Shown piece after piece: positions 23,124-36,052 of a DNA stretch of 64,000 nucleotides (positions are counted from its first letter, which is position 1; each line of letters opens with the position of its first letter). The translations under genes and the position numbers were made by a program. Source of the DNA: Coprinellus micaceus (Eukaryota > Basidiomycota > Agaricomycetes > Agaricales > Psathyrellaceae); the NCBI GenBank assembly GCA_951394405.1, contig OX596335.1, positions 1,612,001 through 1,676,000 of the forward strand, read 5' to 3'. The notes below the pieces were generated by a model. It saw only the letters and a list, made by a program, of their open reading frames with translations. It had not been told where the DNA came from and made no database searches.

Positions 23124-25024
23124 CTACAAAGGCACTACAACGGGAGGCGCCTTGAAACGTTGAAGGACATCTTCGACCGAGCCCCACAAGCCCAGTCCCA
23201 TTGCCCACCTTTTGGGCTTCTCCTCGAGCATCTTCATGTAGCCCTTGGCGTCGCGCTTCTTGAACTTCTTCTCAGATCGAAACCCGTTGTCGACGAAGCG
23301 GAACAGTGCGCCAGCCGTGTACTGGGTGAAACTTGTGCGGGTTTCTCCTTCGCGTACGGGAATATTCCCGTGGGTGATAGTGGCGGAAGGAATGAGTATG
23401 AGGGCCCCGGGTGGAAACTGGACAATAAGTTTCAATTCCTTGAGCACAAGATGGCCCCCCTTGGTGTAGTCGTAGTTGCCGAATGCGTGGATAGCGCAGA
23501 AGCCGAAGGGGAGGTTCATACAATCTCGATGAAAGAAAGTTGCAACTTGAGGGCCAAGATTACAGGCGGCTGATGAGTAGACGGACCCAGTCCAATTGAT
23601 CTTGAGGTGCGTGTTAGCTTCGCGGAATAACCTCGTCCGTTTGTGGTAGTAGTCAAATACGCCCGGTACGTAGAACCTCAACGACTCTAAAGGGAAGTAG
23701 GTGAGGCGTCAATAAAGGTCTAAACAACAATGTACGCACCGCTTTGATGTATTGCTATGCGCCGGAGCTCTGGGCTCGAAAGGAGCTCAGCGGCGACATG
23801 CTCATGGCCTTCATTAGCCTGGTTATAGGGGTCGTTCCCAAAGCCATACGCCGTTCCCATATTCACAGCAGCCCAGTCCCTCCCCCTCTTATGATCCACA
23901 TACTTCTCCTCCCAATCATTCTCATCCCCGAGCCGTAAGAACGTTTTGTGGATGGTGTCACAAGCCGCAACGTAGGCCTCATCCTCCGGTATACCCACTG
24001 CGATGACAACAAGCCGTTTCGTTTCCGCCTCTTCGAAGAGGAGGGGCTCCCTGTAGAAACTTCAAAGATGAGCGTGAGCCCATGGGGGGATATTACAACG
24101 CACCGCCCGTCCCATTCCACAACGGTATACCCTTCACTCTCCAACTTCTCCTTGCTCAAGACCTCCCTCTCGTCGTCCGTAGCGTTCGCGTAGGTAGCCC
24201 CGTAGCCGCTGCTATCGGCGGGAAGTGTACGGATGTTGACGTCCGTTGGAATAACTTTGTCTTTGGAGACACGAAGGTCGACGTCCCTCTTGCGGGGCCG
24301 CCGGGTGTTGGTTTCAATCTCTCTCGCTCGAAGTACCTTTCGCTTATTTGCCCTGTCCTCGTTCTTCCTATTCCTCCTCCGTTCCCTCCCCGTCAACTTG
24401 CGTTGAACGCCGCCGGTTTCATTCCCCTCGTTGTCCCAATCCCCGTTAATCGCGTCTTCACCAGGCGTTCGCAGCGTAGCACGGTTTATCGACGGCCCTG
24501 GGGCTGCTGGCGGCGAAGTGAAGCTGGGGCTGGAGGGGGATTGGAAGCGGGAGCGGGCCCGGGCTTCCTCGCCCACAGCTTCTGGTGTCGAGGCCTTGCG
24601 CTTGGGAGGTGGAGGCGCGTCGGTGTCGATGAGTTCTTCTATAGTAACCGAGCAGCGACGAAAGGGGGGCAGGGTGAAAGGGTTCGTATCGGCGCCAGTG
24701 GCCACGGGCGTGAAACCCGAGCCCAGCCGTTCTGCGGCAAGGGGCGCGATACGCGCGCTAGTAGACGCTGAAGCATTGATTGTGCTCTTAACTTCGCCCA
24801 TGTCGTCATCGGAATCGGAGTCAGGCGGCTTCTCGACCCCATCATCCTCTTCCACAGCACGTTGGAGAGCGCTTGCAAGGGAGAAGGATGGGGGCAGCGA
24901 ATATGTTGTGTACGCCTTCCCAGAGCGCGTTTGACTGCGATGCTGTAGGCAATGGGGGTCAATTTAAGGTCGGCTGATTCAAAGTGGAACTGACAGTGCT
25001 TACCGGAGCGTTGAGGTCGGCCAT
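23124..25024 (-). CDS. TET/JBP-type 2-oxoglutarate/Fe(II) dioxygenase, 580 aa
   Basis: Four exons read right to left: 25024-25004, 24942-24104, 24059-23740 and 23686-23124; 581 codons, all splice sites GT..AG. The first exon encodes only MADLNAP. Residues 8-250 are basic, Ser/Pro-rich and disordered (ERRRNRKNEDRANKRK). Then comes VVEWDGR, the usual entry to this fungal family, and the catalytic double-stranded beta-helix. The iron ligands are visible as HRD (about H446, D448) and the distal His in ITHGNIPV (about H499), with an Arg 11 residues later (RTSFTQY) placed to bind 2-oxoglutarate. TET/JBP enzymes oxidise 5-methylcytosine or thymine in DNA; basidiomycetes have many copies, often linked to KDZ transposons. 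Here a KDZ gene lies 6.5 kb away on the same strand. No lesion seen; the enzyme could be active. Confidence 0.9.
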
Positions 25025-28015
25025 AGGGCACCACAATGCGTTCTGGCAGCTATACCTGACGCCGAGCCAGTGGGTCTCCCTGTGAGCAGGGGAACGGAAG
25101 AGACGGTTGGCGTAAGAGTGGCGTCGATGTGTCTGCGGACTTGAGGGTGGACTCCAGAGCTGTTGGTAAACAAGCCACAGCAACGCGTCGAAACGCGTGC
25201 CAGCCGCCTTCCATTTTGGGCGGATTCGTTGACCTTTTGATGAATGCCCGGTTTGAAGCCTTTGTCCTCGACCACCAGGTCAACACCTCGCCGACACCCC
25301 CTTACCCCGTGCTTCGCGCGCTTGTGCCTTCTCGCAGCATCCAATTGCCTCTTTTGACTCTGCGCCAAGGGTTGGGTTGGTTAATTGGATGACTAGTGGG
25401 GGAACCAATCCGTGCCGAGGCACCATTCAAGGGCGTATTTGTCCAGGCTTCGAACGAGGGGCCCCATTGCGCGCCGCCTGTGAGCGCCCCCAGCGCCAAG
25501 GGCCTTTCTAGCGCCCTCCTGATGAGACGCTTTGATCCACACAACCACGTCGAGCAGGTGCCGTGAACACGCCCGCGCAGTCCCACGTCTTCTGGCTCTT
25601 GGCTTAGTGGGAGACTCTTAGCATCACAAGCGCCAAGACTGGGGACTAGGCGGCGGCGAATGGATGCAACCGGGCATCGGTGAGCTTGCACCCTCAGACC
25701 ATCCTCTTGACGGCCACTTACCAGGAGCACAGCGCCTCGAAACGACGGGAGGGGCAGCGTCCCTCTCATGCCACTCGGATTACATGTGAAAGAAGGATGT
25801 CCGCGCCGTCAGCGCCCGGAATTCAAATATAAAGCCGTGCTGCTCGTTTTTCTCGCCCCGCCCATTTCCCCCACCTCATCGGCTATCCCCGCCGTGTTCA
25901 AGTCCAACAGTCGAACCCGTCCCGCCTGCGCCTTCCCAGCGCCCTCGCCATCCGCTTCTCACGGCTTGACCTCTTACAGCTACGCCTCCCCCCTGATGCC
26001 GGTGGCGTAGGGTCCGCCGGGCATTCGGTCTACCCGCCCCCACCCAAGCGCCCGTGGCCTTCTTCGAAAATCTCAGGTGGGTTACCGCTGACCCCGTTGT
26101 GAATGAGGCCCTCTTCTTCAACCGTTCCGATGCCCCCGCTGATCACAGCGGAGCAGGTGGCGAAGGAGAGGAAGGGCAGAGGGACACCATCGCCGAGTAA
26201 AACACGCCAATAACGAATGCATTTCTCCGATCCATCGGCTACAGAGATTCCAATGCTCAGCAGAGCGGACTTGCGACGCGTTCGGGCTGGATCCCAGGGT
26301 GAAACCGCCGAGTGCGAGCCGAGGGCATACAGACAGAAGGGGCTGAAGGCGAGTCCTCATACTCCTGGCTCTCCGCTGAGTCCTGAGTGAGCTCCATGAC
26401 TAGACCTATGCCGTATTCCTCATTACAAGCATGTGGCACTGTGCAGAGCCGAGTGCATCTCCAATGGCAGCGGGATCGCCCTCTGGTTCGGCGATTCTGC
26501 CTCAGCAGACGACTTTGGCCAAGAGAACCGCGATGAGAAGGGCTGGTAGAGGGCCACGACTATCCGGCCGCAACTGAAACTCTGCGCCTGGCAGTCCACA
26601 CAGCTTCCGCCTCACCACACGCCAATGTCCTCGTCACCCGTCTTGGGGCCGAGTACTCTCAGATGTTCTCCAACATTGCGACGGTGGAATCGGCGTCCCA
26701 CTGGCCCATCCCGGAGAACCTCGAAGCACTCGTTGGCAGGGGCATAGTGCTGTAGTAAGTCAGCCTTTTCTTGGCTTCCGCCCCTTTGTTTCGTCAGACC
26801 ATTTGGGAAGCACCGAAGCTCGTATCCATCGCAACCGAAGCCGTCGAAGATCGGTGGATGGGAAAAGGGAAAACGGGCGAGGTGGTGAGAGGGACTCCGT
26901 GGACATCGCTGGTATATTTGAAGGCTCACTCCAATTTACTCCTCCTGGACGTACGGGTGCTACTCGGCTCCAATCTTCCGTTCGAACGTCTCGCCTGCGG
27001 GCTACGACCCCGCGAAGAAATCGAGCCTTAGGCCGGCCGATCGACCCCGTAGGGAATTCCAAGCTTCGCAATCTCAAGCCAGAGGGGAGCCACTGGCCGT
27101 CTGAGAAGCAGTTACGGAACCGCTTCCATGAACCAGCTTCAATAGAGGAGCACTGGAGGCATCGTTCTTGGAGTCTCTTGCCGTGGCGGGAAAGCTTCCC
27201 GCGAACCAGTCGCGGATTGGATTGGAGGAGGCGGCTATCCAATTTTTGATGAGGTTTGGACTGGCTGGCGGAGCTCCTTCTTCCAAGCAAGGCCCGTGCC
27301 CCCATGCGAAACCTACCCAAACTCGAAGCATTTGCGTACGGCTGCTCCGTCATCACGAGTCGCTTCTTGGAGGAGGTTGCGGGCAACGCGAGGCACGACA
27401 TCGGCAAATGCACACTGCCTCCCCTCCTCACCTTCATGAGGTCCATTTCACTCTGGCGCGACTACGCGTTGATGAGATGCGTGACTTCGCCATGTCCCAG
27501 TTCAGACATGTTAGGGGAAACATCAAGGGTATGGCAGCCAGCCCCTCGCTCCGCGTTGATGACGATTTCTCACTCATTTCACAGGCCCGATTGTTCTACG
27601 AATTCGGCCCCTCGACCAGTGGAAGGCGAAGGATGGGGCACCACTCAGAGCTGCGAACGCGGAGCTGGAAAGGCGTGGGGGTAAGGCACAAGCGGCATCG
27701 GTTTCAGGCGAACCCTTGGGGCTGGGGTAGGCCTATTCTGTGATGGTAATGGTTTGTGGGAGAGAAAATGGATCAAGGTACAGGGCTTAGTTTCGTGTGG
27801 GTGTATAAATCGACAAGAGCGCCTCGTTTACTGTAATGTACAAGCGGCGAGAAGGTGTGGGGAAGAATGGCATGCAATTTGGAGTGGGCGAAAATATGTA
27901 TTCAGCGAAAGACCAATTGAAGACCAACTGTCAATGCATGTGTCGAGCACCGGATGTTTAGGCGGCCGGGGTCGGCGAATTGGCAGCGCTCATATCGAGA
28001 TTGTGCTTCTGTAGG
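25025..28015. other. 3 kb with fragments of coding-like sequence, no resolved gene
   Basis: Pieces on the plus strand look coding: 26460-26560 (IALWFGDSASADDFGQENRD), 26560-26757 (from GHDYPAATET to ENLEALVGRGIVL, stop) and 27450-27740, where an intron at about 27530-27583 joins MRDFAMSQFRHVRGNIK to PIVLRIRPLDQW. They are interrupted by stops and frame changes and I recognise no family. This may be a decayed gene or element upstream of the TET/JBP gene. Nothing clear at 25.0-26.0 kb. Confidence 0.35.
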
Positions 28016-30488
28016 CTAAGATGGCTTGCTCTTGCTGCTACAGATTGACTTGTGGTTGACCCAGTGGGCCCGTTGACACTCTTGATTGCAGTATCTGCCC
28101 ATTATGAAACCCAAGACGTTAGGTATGCTCACCCTTTGACTGCTGGCAAGAATGTCGGCTCACCGTGCGTTTCTACAGGCTGAACCTAGCACACGAAACA
28201 CACGAATCAGCACCCGTTTTTGCCTGGAGTTATGGGTTCACCTACACATCTTGAGATTGGCTGATGGGCTGTCGCAATAAGAGCAAAGGCATAACTTCAC
28301 CGTGTTTGAGTTATACTGATGCGGAATCGAGAAACGAGACGGCCGCTTCCCACCCTCGTCTGAGGTAGAGCCCTGCAAAAGTGGGGTAGCTACACCCCCG
28401 TTCAATACGAAGTCTGGCACCAATAATGGCTTGCACTGCTTCTCTTTGGCGAGGCGTTGGAAGGCAGCTCCGTGTGAGTCGATTGAAGGTCGAAAGTGGC
28501 TGGTTATCGTGTTCAGCAACCGGGCTATGGATCCCTCTGCAGGAAAAACCCCGATGATGGCGCAAAATTCGTCAGACGCCCCTAACGCCTTAGTGGCACG
28601 TCAGTTGGAATCCATCGTAGATAGAACCCGAGTCTCACCCGAACACCGGGCTCGTGCGTGTTCAAGCTCGCAGTTGATTTGCCGTTGGAAAGAAAAAATG
28701 CGATGACATTCGCCCAGGACAGTACGTGTCTTCGATCGAGGTGGTCAGGGGGAGAACCGTTGAGAAATTGGCGGGCATCGTTCAAAGCGCTCGCAAAAAA
28801 AACCAAGCCCCGCTCCCATTGAGGCTCAGCATCCCGAACGAGTCCCAACTCCCGCAGCTTTGCGATGCCAGCACATGCCGCCTTCTCTACCGCCTTCGCC
28901 ATCAACTTCCACTTGACATACGGCGTAGAATTAGAGCATTGTAAACCTCTCTTGCAAATTTCCAGGTCTTCTGCGTAATCAGCCATGCCAGAGAGTAAGG
29001 TCGCCAGATAGAAATATGCTACATCGGGATGGAGTTCGGAACTTCTCTTGGCCTGGAGGGACGCCTGTTGGGTGTTTCTGAGGGCGAGGTTGTATCCTAT
29101 CTCCAGGACCGCAGCGGTTACTGAATCCTCTGGGTCACTGGAGCGCTTGCGAAAGGCATCGGCGCAGAAAGGTAGAATGTCTATGTAGCGCCTGAACGGG
29201 ATGCGGCTGGGGCTATCGTGATTCCGAGACAGGCCTAAACGCGACAGAAATCCGGAGGCTTGTATCAAACAGTTTGCCTCAGGCAGGGCGAATTCCGTGC
29301 TGAGAACAAGGCTGTAGACCCTGCTACCGAGGGTGAAGGCGTTGCCGTCGTGACAGAAATCAGTCATAGCTTCGGAGAGTCGATGTGGGGCGCGTGCAGC
29401 AAAGTGAGCGCAGCATCTCGAAGAACCATACGCGTCCATTGACTCCCTGCAGTTCGCGCTAAATCTATCTTGAAGGCCAGGGAGTGAGACCCAGTAGAGA
29501 AAGGGAGGTTGCTGAGTGCTTGCCGCAGACGACTCTCTGGTGTGGAACTGAATGAGTGCAGCGAGGCAAGCGGCGCGAAGCGGCCATGTCGGAGCTCGTA
29601 AGCCGGCGACAAGTACGTGGAGAGCTTCAGGGAGGACACAGACTTGGTTTGTCTTGTGGAGTATTGCACCTATCAACCTCACACCGAACTCGATACAAGT
29701 GCCGTAGGCGTCTGGGTGAGCTATGCATTTCAGGGTTGTTCGTAGAGCTTTGGCGACGCGCTCGTTTTGTTGGTTTCCGGAAGCGGGCCTCCAGCCGTTC
29801 GTATACACCAACGCCATAATGGTCACGACAAGGTCACACACCATGGGGTCGTCCGGGTGCCGCTCTGCCAGGTCTACAAGGTCGAATGAATGAAACATCT
29901 CGACCTTAAGGCGACCCTCCGCGTTCCCCCGGGACATGAGAGTAGCCAGGGTGCGGAGCCCTATGGCTTGCGTGGATCGCCTTCGAAGCAGTGACATCGT
30001 CTTTTCGATTACTCCTGAAGGATATATAGTTAGAGCCAATCTAACAATACCGGCCTAGTGTAGCCAAAGGAACAAGACGCACCTTTTTCGCAAAGCTTTC
30101 TGCTCAGTAAAGCATCGACAGACATTTTTGCGTAAATCCCCAAAACCGCTGCCTGGATGCGCTCATCACCAGCATATTTGTCATAGGCAGTATCAAGTTT
30201 GAAGAGTATTGCTTCGAAGTTTGAGTGCGCCTCTTTGAGACCATTACGGGTGTCAATATCTGGGACGGGTACTGGTCAATTGCCCAAGGCCTGAGGTTCA
30301 CAAAGAGCAATGCAGCATAAAGAAGCTGGGCAGCAGGGTGCAGACTCACCTGGCAGCTTTAACAGGCCGCATAGAAGGTCAACAGTGGCTTCATAGTCTG
30401 ACCCGACGCCAGAATTCGAGCAGACCCTCCCCGCAACTAGTTGAAGTTCCAAGAGGCTTGGGAGCCCGTGTTGAGTCTGTCGCGGCAT
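28016..30488 (-). CDS. MYND-type zinc-finger protein with helical repeats, 706 aa
   Basis: Six exons read right to left: 30488-30350, 30259-30083, 30014-28647, 28581-28246, 28185-28164 and 28094-28016; 707 codons. The bulk is an all-helical, TPR/armadillo-like region with no catalytic motif. The MYND finger is at the extreme C-terminus (about residues 658-697) and is cut by two introns: CSYC in exon 4, CSAC in a 22-nt exon 5, and YCNQECQRAHWVNHKSIC in exon 6. Only this splice choice restores all eight zinc ligands; other acceptors give a stop or lose a Cys. The intron at 28582-28646 has a weaker donor (gtgttc). It sits between the TET/JBP and KDZ genes on the same strand. A second MYND gene at 5.4-7.6 kb has a different body. 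Confidence 0.82.
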
Positions 30489-31475
30489 CGTGGATGGAGG
30501 TACGGCGTCAGCAATGGATTCGACGTACCTGGTCTCGAATGTTCATTGCTGAGATGGATCCGTGAGCTGGCTTGAATCTACGGGGGGCTGTTTCTGGATG
30601 CGGGCTCGGAAGAATCTCCACGGCAGCGCCCCTGTCGCCTAGGCCGTAATGTAAATGCTTTGTTGGGTTTTGAAGGCGGTTTCGACTGTCCCCGTCGACA
30701 GCTTCGTATGGTGGGCAGTACAAAGTTCTGGCTCAAAGTGAGTGGTCTGTCTGTTCACTGGGAGGAACGAAACGACTCGGACGTCTCGACTTGGACGTCC
30801 CCAGCATTCCATGGGACTGGGACACCATTTGCTGTATGGCAATCGTATCGGTGCCGCGCCAATCGACTGCAAATCCCGGTGACTAGAAATTGCCCCGTAC
30901 ACTCGATGTGGCGGGACGGTAGCAAGGACAACAGTGGCTGTGTTGCTGTCGCTTTTCGTTGCACTGCAGCACAAGTTTGAGTCTGACACGCGATGCGTTT
31001 GATGGCGATTGACGCCCGTTGCTATTACCCACCTTAACCTACTCTAACGTTACTCGGAAAGTTTACTTTATCATCTCAAAGGTATAAAGTATTGGTTCGC
31101 CGCGGCAGCCCTTTTCCCGGAGCGAAGTTGGGGACCAGGTTCTGAGCCCGGATGTACAGGAGCGTAGAAACTGCTATACATCGTCGATTCCCTCATTATT
31201 TTTGGATATTCTCGTAACCCCCCTCCCCAGCCAACCTTTACCATCAAAAATCTATAGATACGTTTGTTCATGCTTGGGTGGTCTGCCCTCGCCCCCCATC
31301 GCACACAACACCAGGAGTGAATTAGACGCCGGTGGAGTGCTGGATCACTGAGTCCAAAAGCCTAGAAAAACTCCGGTGAAACCGCTGAAGCCCTCAGGCG
31401 CTTTCTTTCCGCTAGCCATTAGAGCGAACGTCCCGGTTAGTCGTCCGCCGTTGTAGGTCCAGAATAGCTGCTATG
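30489..31475. other. Intergenic between two minus-strand genes
   Basis: About 1 kb with small overlapping frames and no motif. Would include the promoter of the MYND gene and the 3' end of the KDZ-Ulp1 gene. Confidence 0.45.
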
Positions 31476-34400
31476 TTATTTAGATGGTAAACTCAGTACG
31501 TGCGTGTACAACCAATGCCTGAACGCCTCCATATCCTTTTCCTCCAGCCCCGTCATTTGGCACCCGCGCAACAGGGCCGCAATTTGGGCCAGCGCCCACA
31601 TTCCACAGCTGTTTGGTGATTTTTGGATGGGCTGAACCGCCGCCGGAAAGGCCTTCCATTGGGAGCGCAAATCCCTTAACTCACCATGGCCATGGCAGAT
31701 GGCTGCCATGACGAGCGTATCCACAAGAGCGGCTATATCCTAGGCGCGGGACGTAAGAAGGAAGCCGGGAAAGCGTGAACGAAGCCTGACTCACATGGAC
31801 GTCGTCGTTGCAGGACTCGTAGTTAGCAATGCTGTCGAAGATAAGAATGAATCGGTGGTTTGGATATACAGCCCCGACCGTCCAATGCTCATCCGGGCCT
31901 TTTCTGTGGATCGGAAAAACCCACAACGCCTTTGACCAGTACTGAAGATGCCGTGTTTGACGCCATATATCCGCTGAGGGTACCTCATACTGGGATCTCT
32001 CAAGGTCAAAACTGCTGAACAAGGCGCAGGACCGTGCGAAGTCGGAGAAGGGGCTGGACGTATCGGATAGCTGCAGATGCAGCATTGCTGAACAGCTATT
32101 AATGCAGACATCGTTCAGCCGCACCTGCGAGCAAGCGAGCCTTTCAAGGCAGCCGGGATCGAAGTCAATCCTGCGGCTTTTGTCGTTAAACTGGACGAGG
32201 ATTGACCGTTGGGTGTGACTCCTATCAGTCACCTTTGGAGGCTGTTGGAGCTCCGAGAGGAAGGCGACGTCTATGTTCATCGAGGTCTAAGATACGCGCG
32301 GCATTAGCACACCGGCGAAAGCAAGCTGAACAGCAATCATATATCATATCACATCAGCACTTACCGGAGGAATGGACCATGTGAGGATCGGATCAAGACC
32401 TTCGCCGTCTTTCGCATCCTCGGTGGTCTCCTCGTCCGATTCGCCATCTCTGTCTTTCTCCTTCGGGCCGTCCGGGGTTTCCGGGTCTCCCTGGCTATCT
32501 TGCTTGTTGATTTCCTCGACTTCAAGCTGGAGATGCTGCTGCTCGAGGATATCGCACGCCAGCTGATTTGGCAGGTAGGTGGGAATCCAAGTGATCGAAG
32601 TCTGTTGTTGGGCCAGCCCCAGCCTTGAAACTGTCTCCTTCGCCTCGATAACTTTGCTGTTGAATCTCGTCTCTGAGGCAAGGGCTGTAGCCCAGCGGCC
32701 TTTCATTCGGATGAGATAGTTCCGATACTCCTGCAGCTGTATGGAAATGCCGGGGTCTATGTCGAGTCAGTCAGCACGCAGCCACACTCGTAAACGTGTC
32801 GCCTACCTTGCTGTTCAAGAATGGCAACCTCAACCCCAACTAACTCCTTCCCGTACCAATGGACCAAGTTGTCTGCTTCTCGACCGAGGCGTCTGAGCTC
32901 CTCCTGACACCGGTCGATTTGGAGCATAGCGCGTATCCCGTCCCTGACGTCCGCAGACGAAAGCCATCTTGGGATCTCCTGCTCCGCCGCCGTCACCCAC
33001 ACATCCTCCCAGAGTCCCGATTCCGGCTTTCTAAGCTCTTCAACCTTGGTCGGTAGTGCTGTGGGTGTAGGGATTTTGTATTCTGGCTTGTTGAGTTGAG
33101 CATGTTCTACTGCGAGGGAATTATATTTCCTGATAGCTGTCTGTAGGGCAGGTTGTCGTTTAGCGATGCTTTTCCGGGTAAGTTGATGCAGATTGGTCCC
33201 TGGGCAATTAAACGAAGGTCAGCCATCGAATTACACGCACCAAACGGGGACGAGGTTCTCACCCAGTGCTTGTTCACGGCCTCCTGACGATTGTCTCAGC
33301 TTATCCCATTCAAAAAAGCTCGCAATGGCACGCTTCCGAATGTTGATTTTGAGCGCGCGTAATAGGATTATGTTTCTGACAAATTCGTAAGGGAGGCCCT
33401 TGAACTCGGGGAACGAAGAGTCTACGTTCAATGAAGAATATATGGCCTCAATCTGTTCATACTTGGGTTTTAACAGGTCTTGAAGATTCCTTGTGACCTT
33501 TTCCGCGGATTCCGACTCATGATCCTTGGCGCACTCAGTGATACACTGCTCTGCGCTGATTGTTAGCCGTTCGACGTCCTCGTGAAGCTTCAGGACAGAT
33601 TCTAGCTCCTTGGTCAATGCGGCTTTATGGACTGCAGTGCTAAGGTCAGGGATGACGTGAACATCGACGACGAAACGAAACGCGCTTACAGGCTCGTATG
33701 GATATCTGTTTTTCTCGCTGGTCTTTCCACAACTCGCGCAGCTCCTTCACAGGCACGCCGCATGCCTTCATTTTTTCTTGGGCGTCTTGCCGAACCTTTT
33801 GCACCTTGCTGTGTCGTTTTTTGGTCCATTCCCCCAGCCGTTCCCTCATATCCGCCCCGATTGATGCTGAGAGCCGGTCAATCAGCCATATACGGCGGTT
33901 CCGCTAAGAGAACCCCCTATTAGCTCACATCCTTATAGTAAAAGCCAGGGGCTTACAGCTGACTGTCGGCACACGCCGATGAGCTTCCGAAGCTGAGACC
34001 ACAGGCGTTCGGTCCCTTCTCCATCGCTGAGGCCAAGCGATTCCCGTAGTCGTGGATTGTACACCAACTGGCAAGCCCATTGGTGAGCATAGGCATGCAT
34101 CGCACTCGTTGCGAAGAGTAGCCGCGATGTAATATTGTGGGGGAGGATGTCATACTGCAAATTAGGTCAGTCACCACCAGAATGCAAAACTATGTCGCTT
34201 ACACGTTCGAGGGACCGGTCCAGCACACATCCGACATCGTAGAAGACGGCCACTGTGGCGGAGCTTGGCAGAAAGCTGAATAGCTTTTGGATCAGGGCGA
34301 CTGCATATTTCTGCTGTTCGCCTGGCGTGTCGATGTTCGCAAGGAATACGGGGATGTCATGGCGACAGACGAGAGCCATCGTTCCAGTATCATCGTACTT

Positions 34401-36052
34401 ATCCATGTTGGTCTTGACGTTGGTGCCCTTCCCCGCAACATGACCATCCTCGCACTCATCAATGGCTTCCTTTGGTACTTTCCCCTTTGTGTTCTTGGCT
34501 GGCCGTTTCCTGACACCATCGATGTGCTGCCCCACCTTGTCCACGTACTCTTTTGGGACATAAAGCTTGGCCTCATAGAACTTGGGGCAGTCTCCGGCGC
34601 TGCGCAGATGCCGATGGTTGAAATTGCCATCGATGCTAACATGAATGTCACATCCCCTAGAGCATCAGGGTTAAGGAGTCAGTACCTGATCTGAAGATTA
34701 GTTGCGAGCAAGACGTACTCGGAGACAGGGGTGCCGTGTTTCGTTCCACCAAAGCAAAGGGGGCACAGCCGGCGGAGAAGCCGGTCACACTCAGAGACAC
34801 AGAGCCCGGAGGAAAGCTTTATCGGCGAAGGACTCGCTGTGACGCCCGCCCCAGACTCCGCGTGGTTGGCAGGGGCAACGGGTTTGGTGGGTGTCTCGGG
34901 GGTCGTCGAATTGTGGGGCTGACTAGCTTGAGTGGCAATGGTCACCATCCCATCACTGCTCCTAGGACCTGAACCTGGGGACGCATTCCGGGCAGCATCC
35001 TCCGCGAGCTTGACGGAGGTCTGAACGAGGTCATCGACGTGCCCGATGAGACAGTCGAACCATAGCATGGCATTCCCCATCCCTTTTCGAAAGGCGTCCT
35101 GCATGAGTTGACCCTGGGAACCGTGAAGTAAGGATTGGTTTAGAACCGTGCTATATCACCAACTTGAACCAAAACGTACCTTTGCATTCAACAGAGAGAA
35201 TCCTCGCCTGCTGTAATGTATGTGCAACGACGACGAGAGGGCAGTGACCGCTTCGCAAGCTTTCTCCCACTGAGCTCGGTATAGCGCCAGGAGATTGATA
35301 TCCACGGCCATTCGGGGTGCCGCGGGAGAACAAGGAAACATTCCGTTTCTCGTCATGACGGCCGCAGCACTCTGACAGTGGCATGATACAACTTCGTGCG
35401 CCTCCCAGCCTGAACAGTGAACTCTATTAAGGTCTCGGCGTTTTAGTGTATGTGGTGGACGCTTACGGTCTGCATGCAAGCCCACAAATTTCCCTGCTTT
35501 TCTTGGGCAATTACTGGCCTGACATGAGGTCTGATATGTCTCTGCTTCGACAAGCCGCTTTCCCATCGTGTCTGCGAGATAGTTAAGGTAAGGTACCACA
35601 AGTGTGGGGACGGTCTTCTTCCAATTCAAGAATGCCTGTTCCTTGTCGGTTTTGCGATCCCTTGCCGGTATTGGAGTGCTGCTGGACTGCCCAACATTCC
35701 CTTCTGAATAGTCAATATCCATGGGAACTGGATTCATTGTGTCCAGGTCTGCCTCCCCTGGCCCCATCTCGATATCTAGGTCGTTGCCGTTGTCGTGATC
35801 TCCGGACTGCTCATCGCCGTCTTCGTTGGCGCTTGGTGTGGCTCCGAGAGAAGCCAGTGATCCAGAATCAAGCTCTTGGAGTGTAGCTAGCAGGTTGGCT
35901 TTCCTAAAGCCGTACCCCAAGGGTTGGGAGATCGTCGCGGCTTTCTTGTCGTTTCTTTTCTTTGGAGGGGATGTGAACACCTTCCCCAACCCCCCATCGT
36001 AAATTTGGTCGCCCCGTCTCGGCCGTAAAGTTGAGGAATCTGACTTTGGCAT
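31476..36052 (-). CDS. KDZ transposase fused to a C-terminal Ulp1-like protease, 1347 aa
   Basis: Ten exons read right to left: 36052-35180, 35113-34719, 34656-34203, 34154-33957, 33903-33690, 33631-33263, 33199-32807, 32756-32365, 32286-31795 and 31739-31476. They sum to exactly 1348 codons with GT..AG introns and no stop or frameshift. The order is: disordered, charged N-terminus; a Cys/His cluster (about residues 175-235); GMFPCSPAAP, typical of KDZ proteins; the RNase H-fold catalytic core with SIDGNFNHRH (first Asp), FYDVGCVLDRS (second Asp) and DGEGTERLW (Glu); a long helical region; an acidic linker; and a cysteine protease domain with EHWTVGAVYP (about H1230), IFDS (D1247) and QKSPNSCGMW (Q1299, C1305), the His-Asp-Gln-Cys set of C48/Ulp1 enzymes. 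The transposase would cut and move the element; the protease may remove SUMO-like proteins. Everything looks functional. An alternative upstream ATG at 36235 is possible. Confidence 0.93.

Noticed and set aside
26760..27446. 228-codon minus-strand frame
   Set aside because: Overlaps better plus-strand coding-like pieces, is Arg/Ser-rich in the manner of a shadow frame, and has no motif or splice support.
35408..35451. Possible extra intron in the first KDZ exon (gtaagc..aatag)
   Set aside because: Its length of 43-44 nt would break the frame, whereas reading through keeps the Cys cluster and the following FPCSP motif intact.
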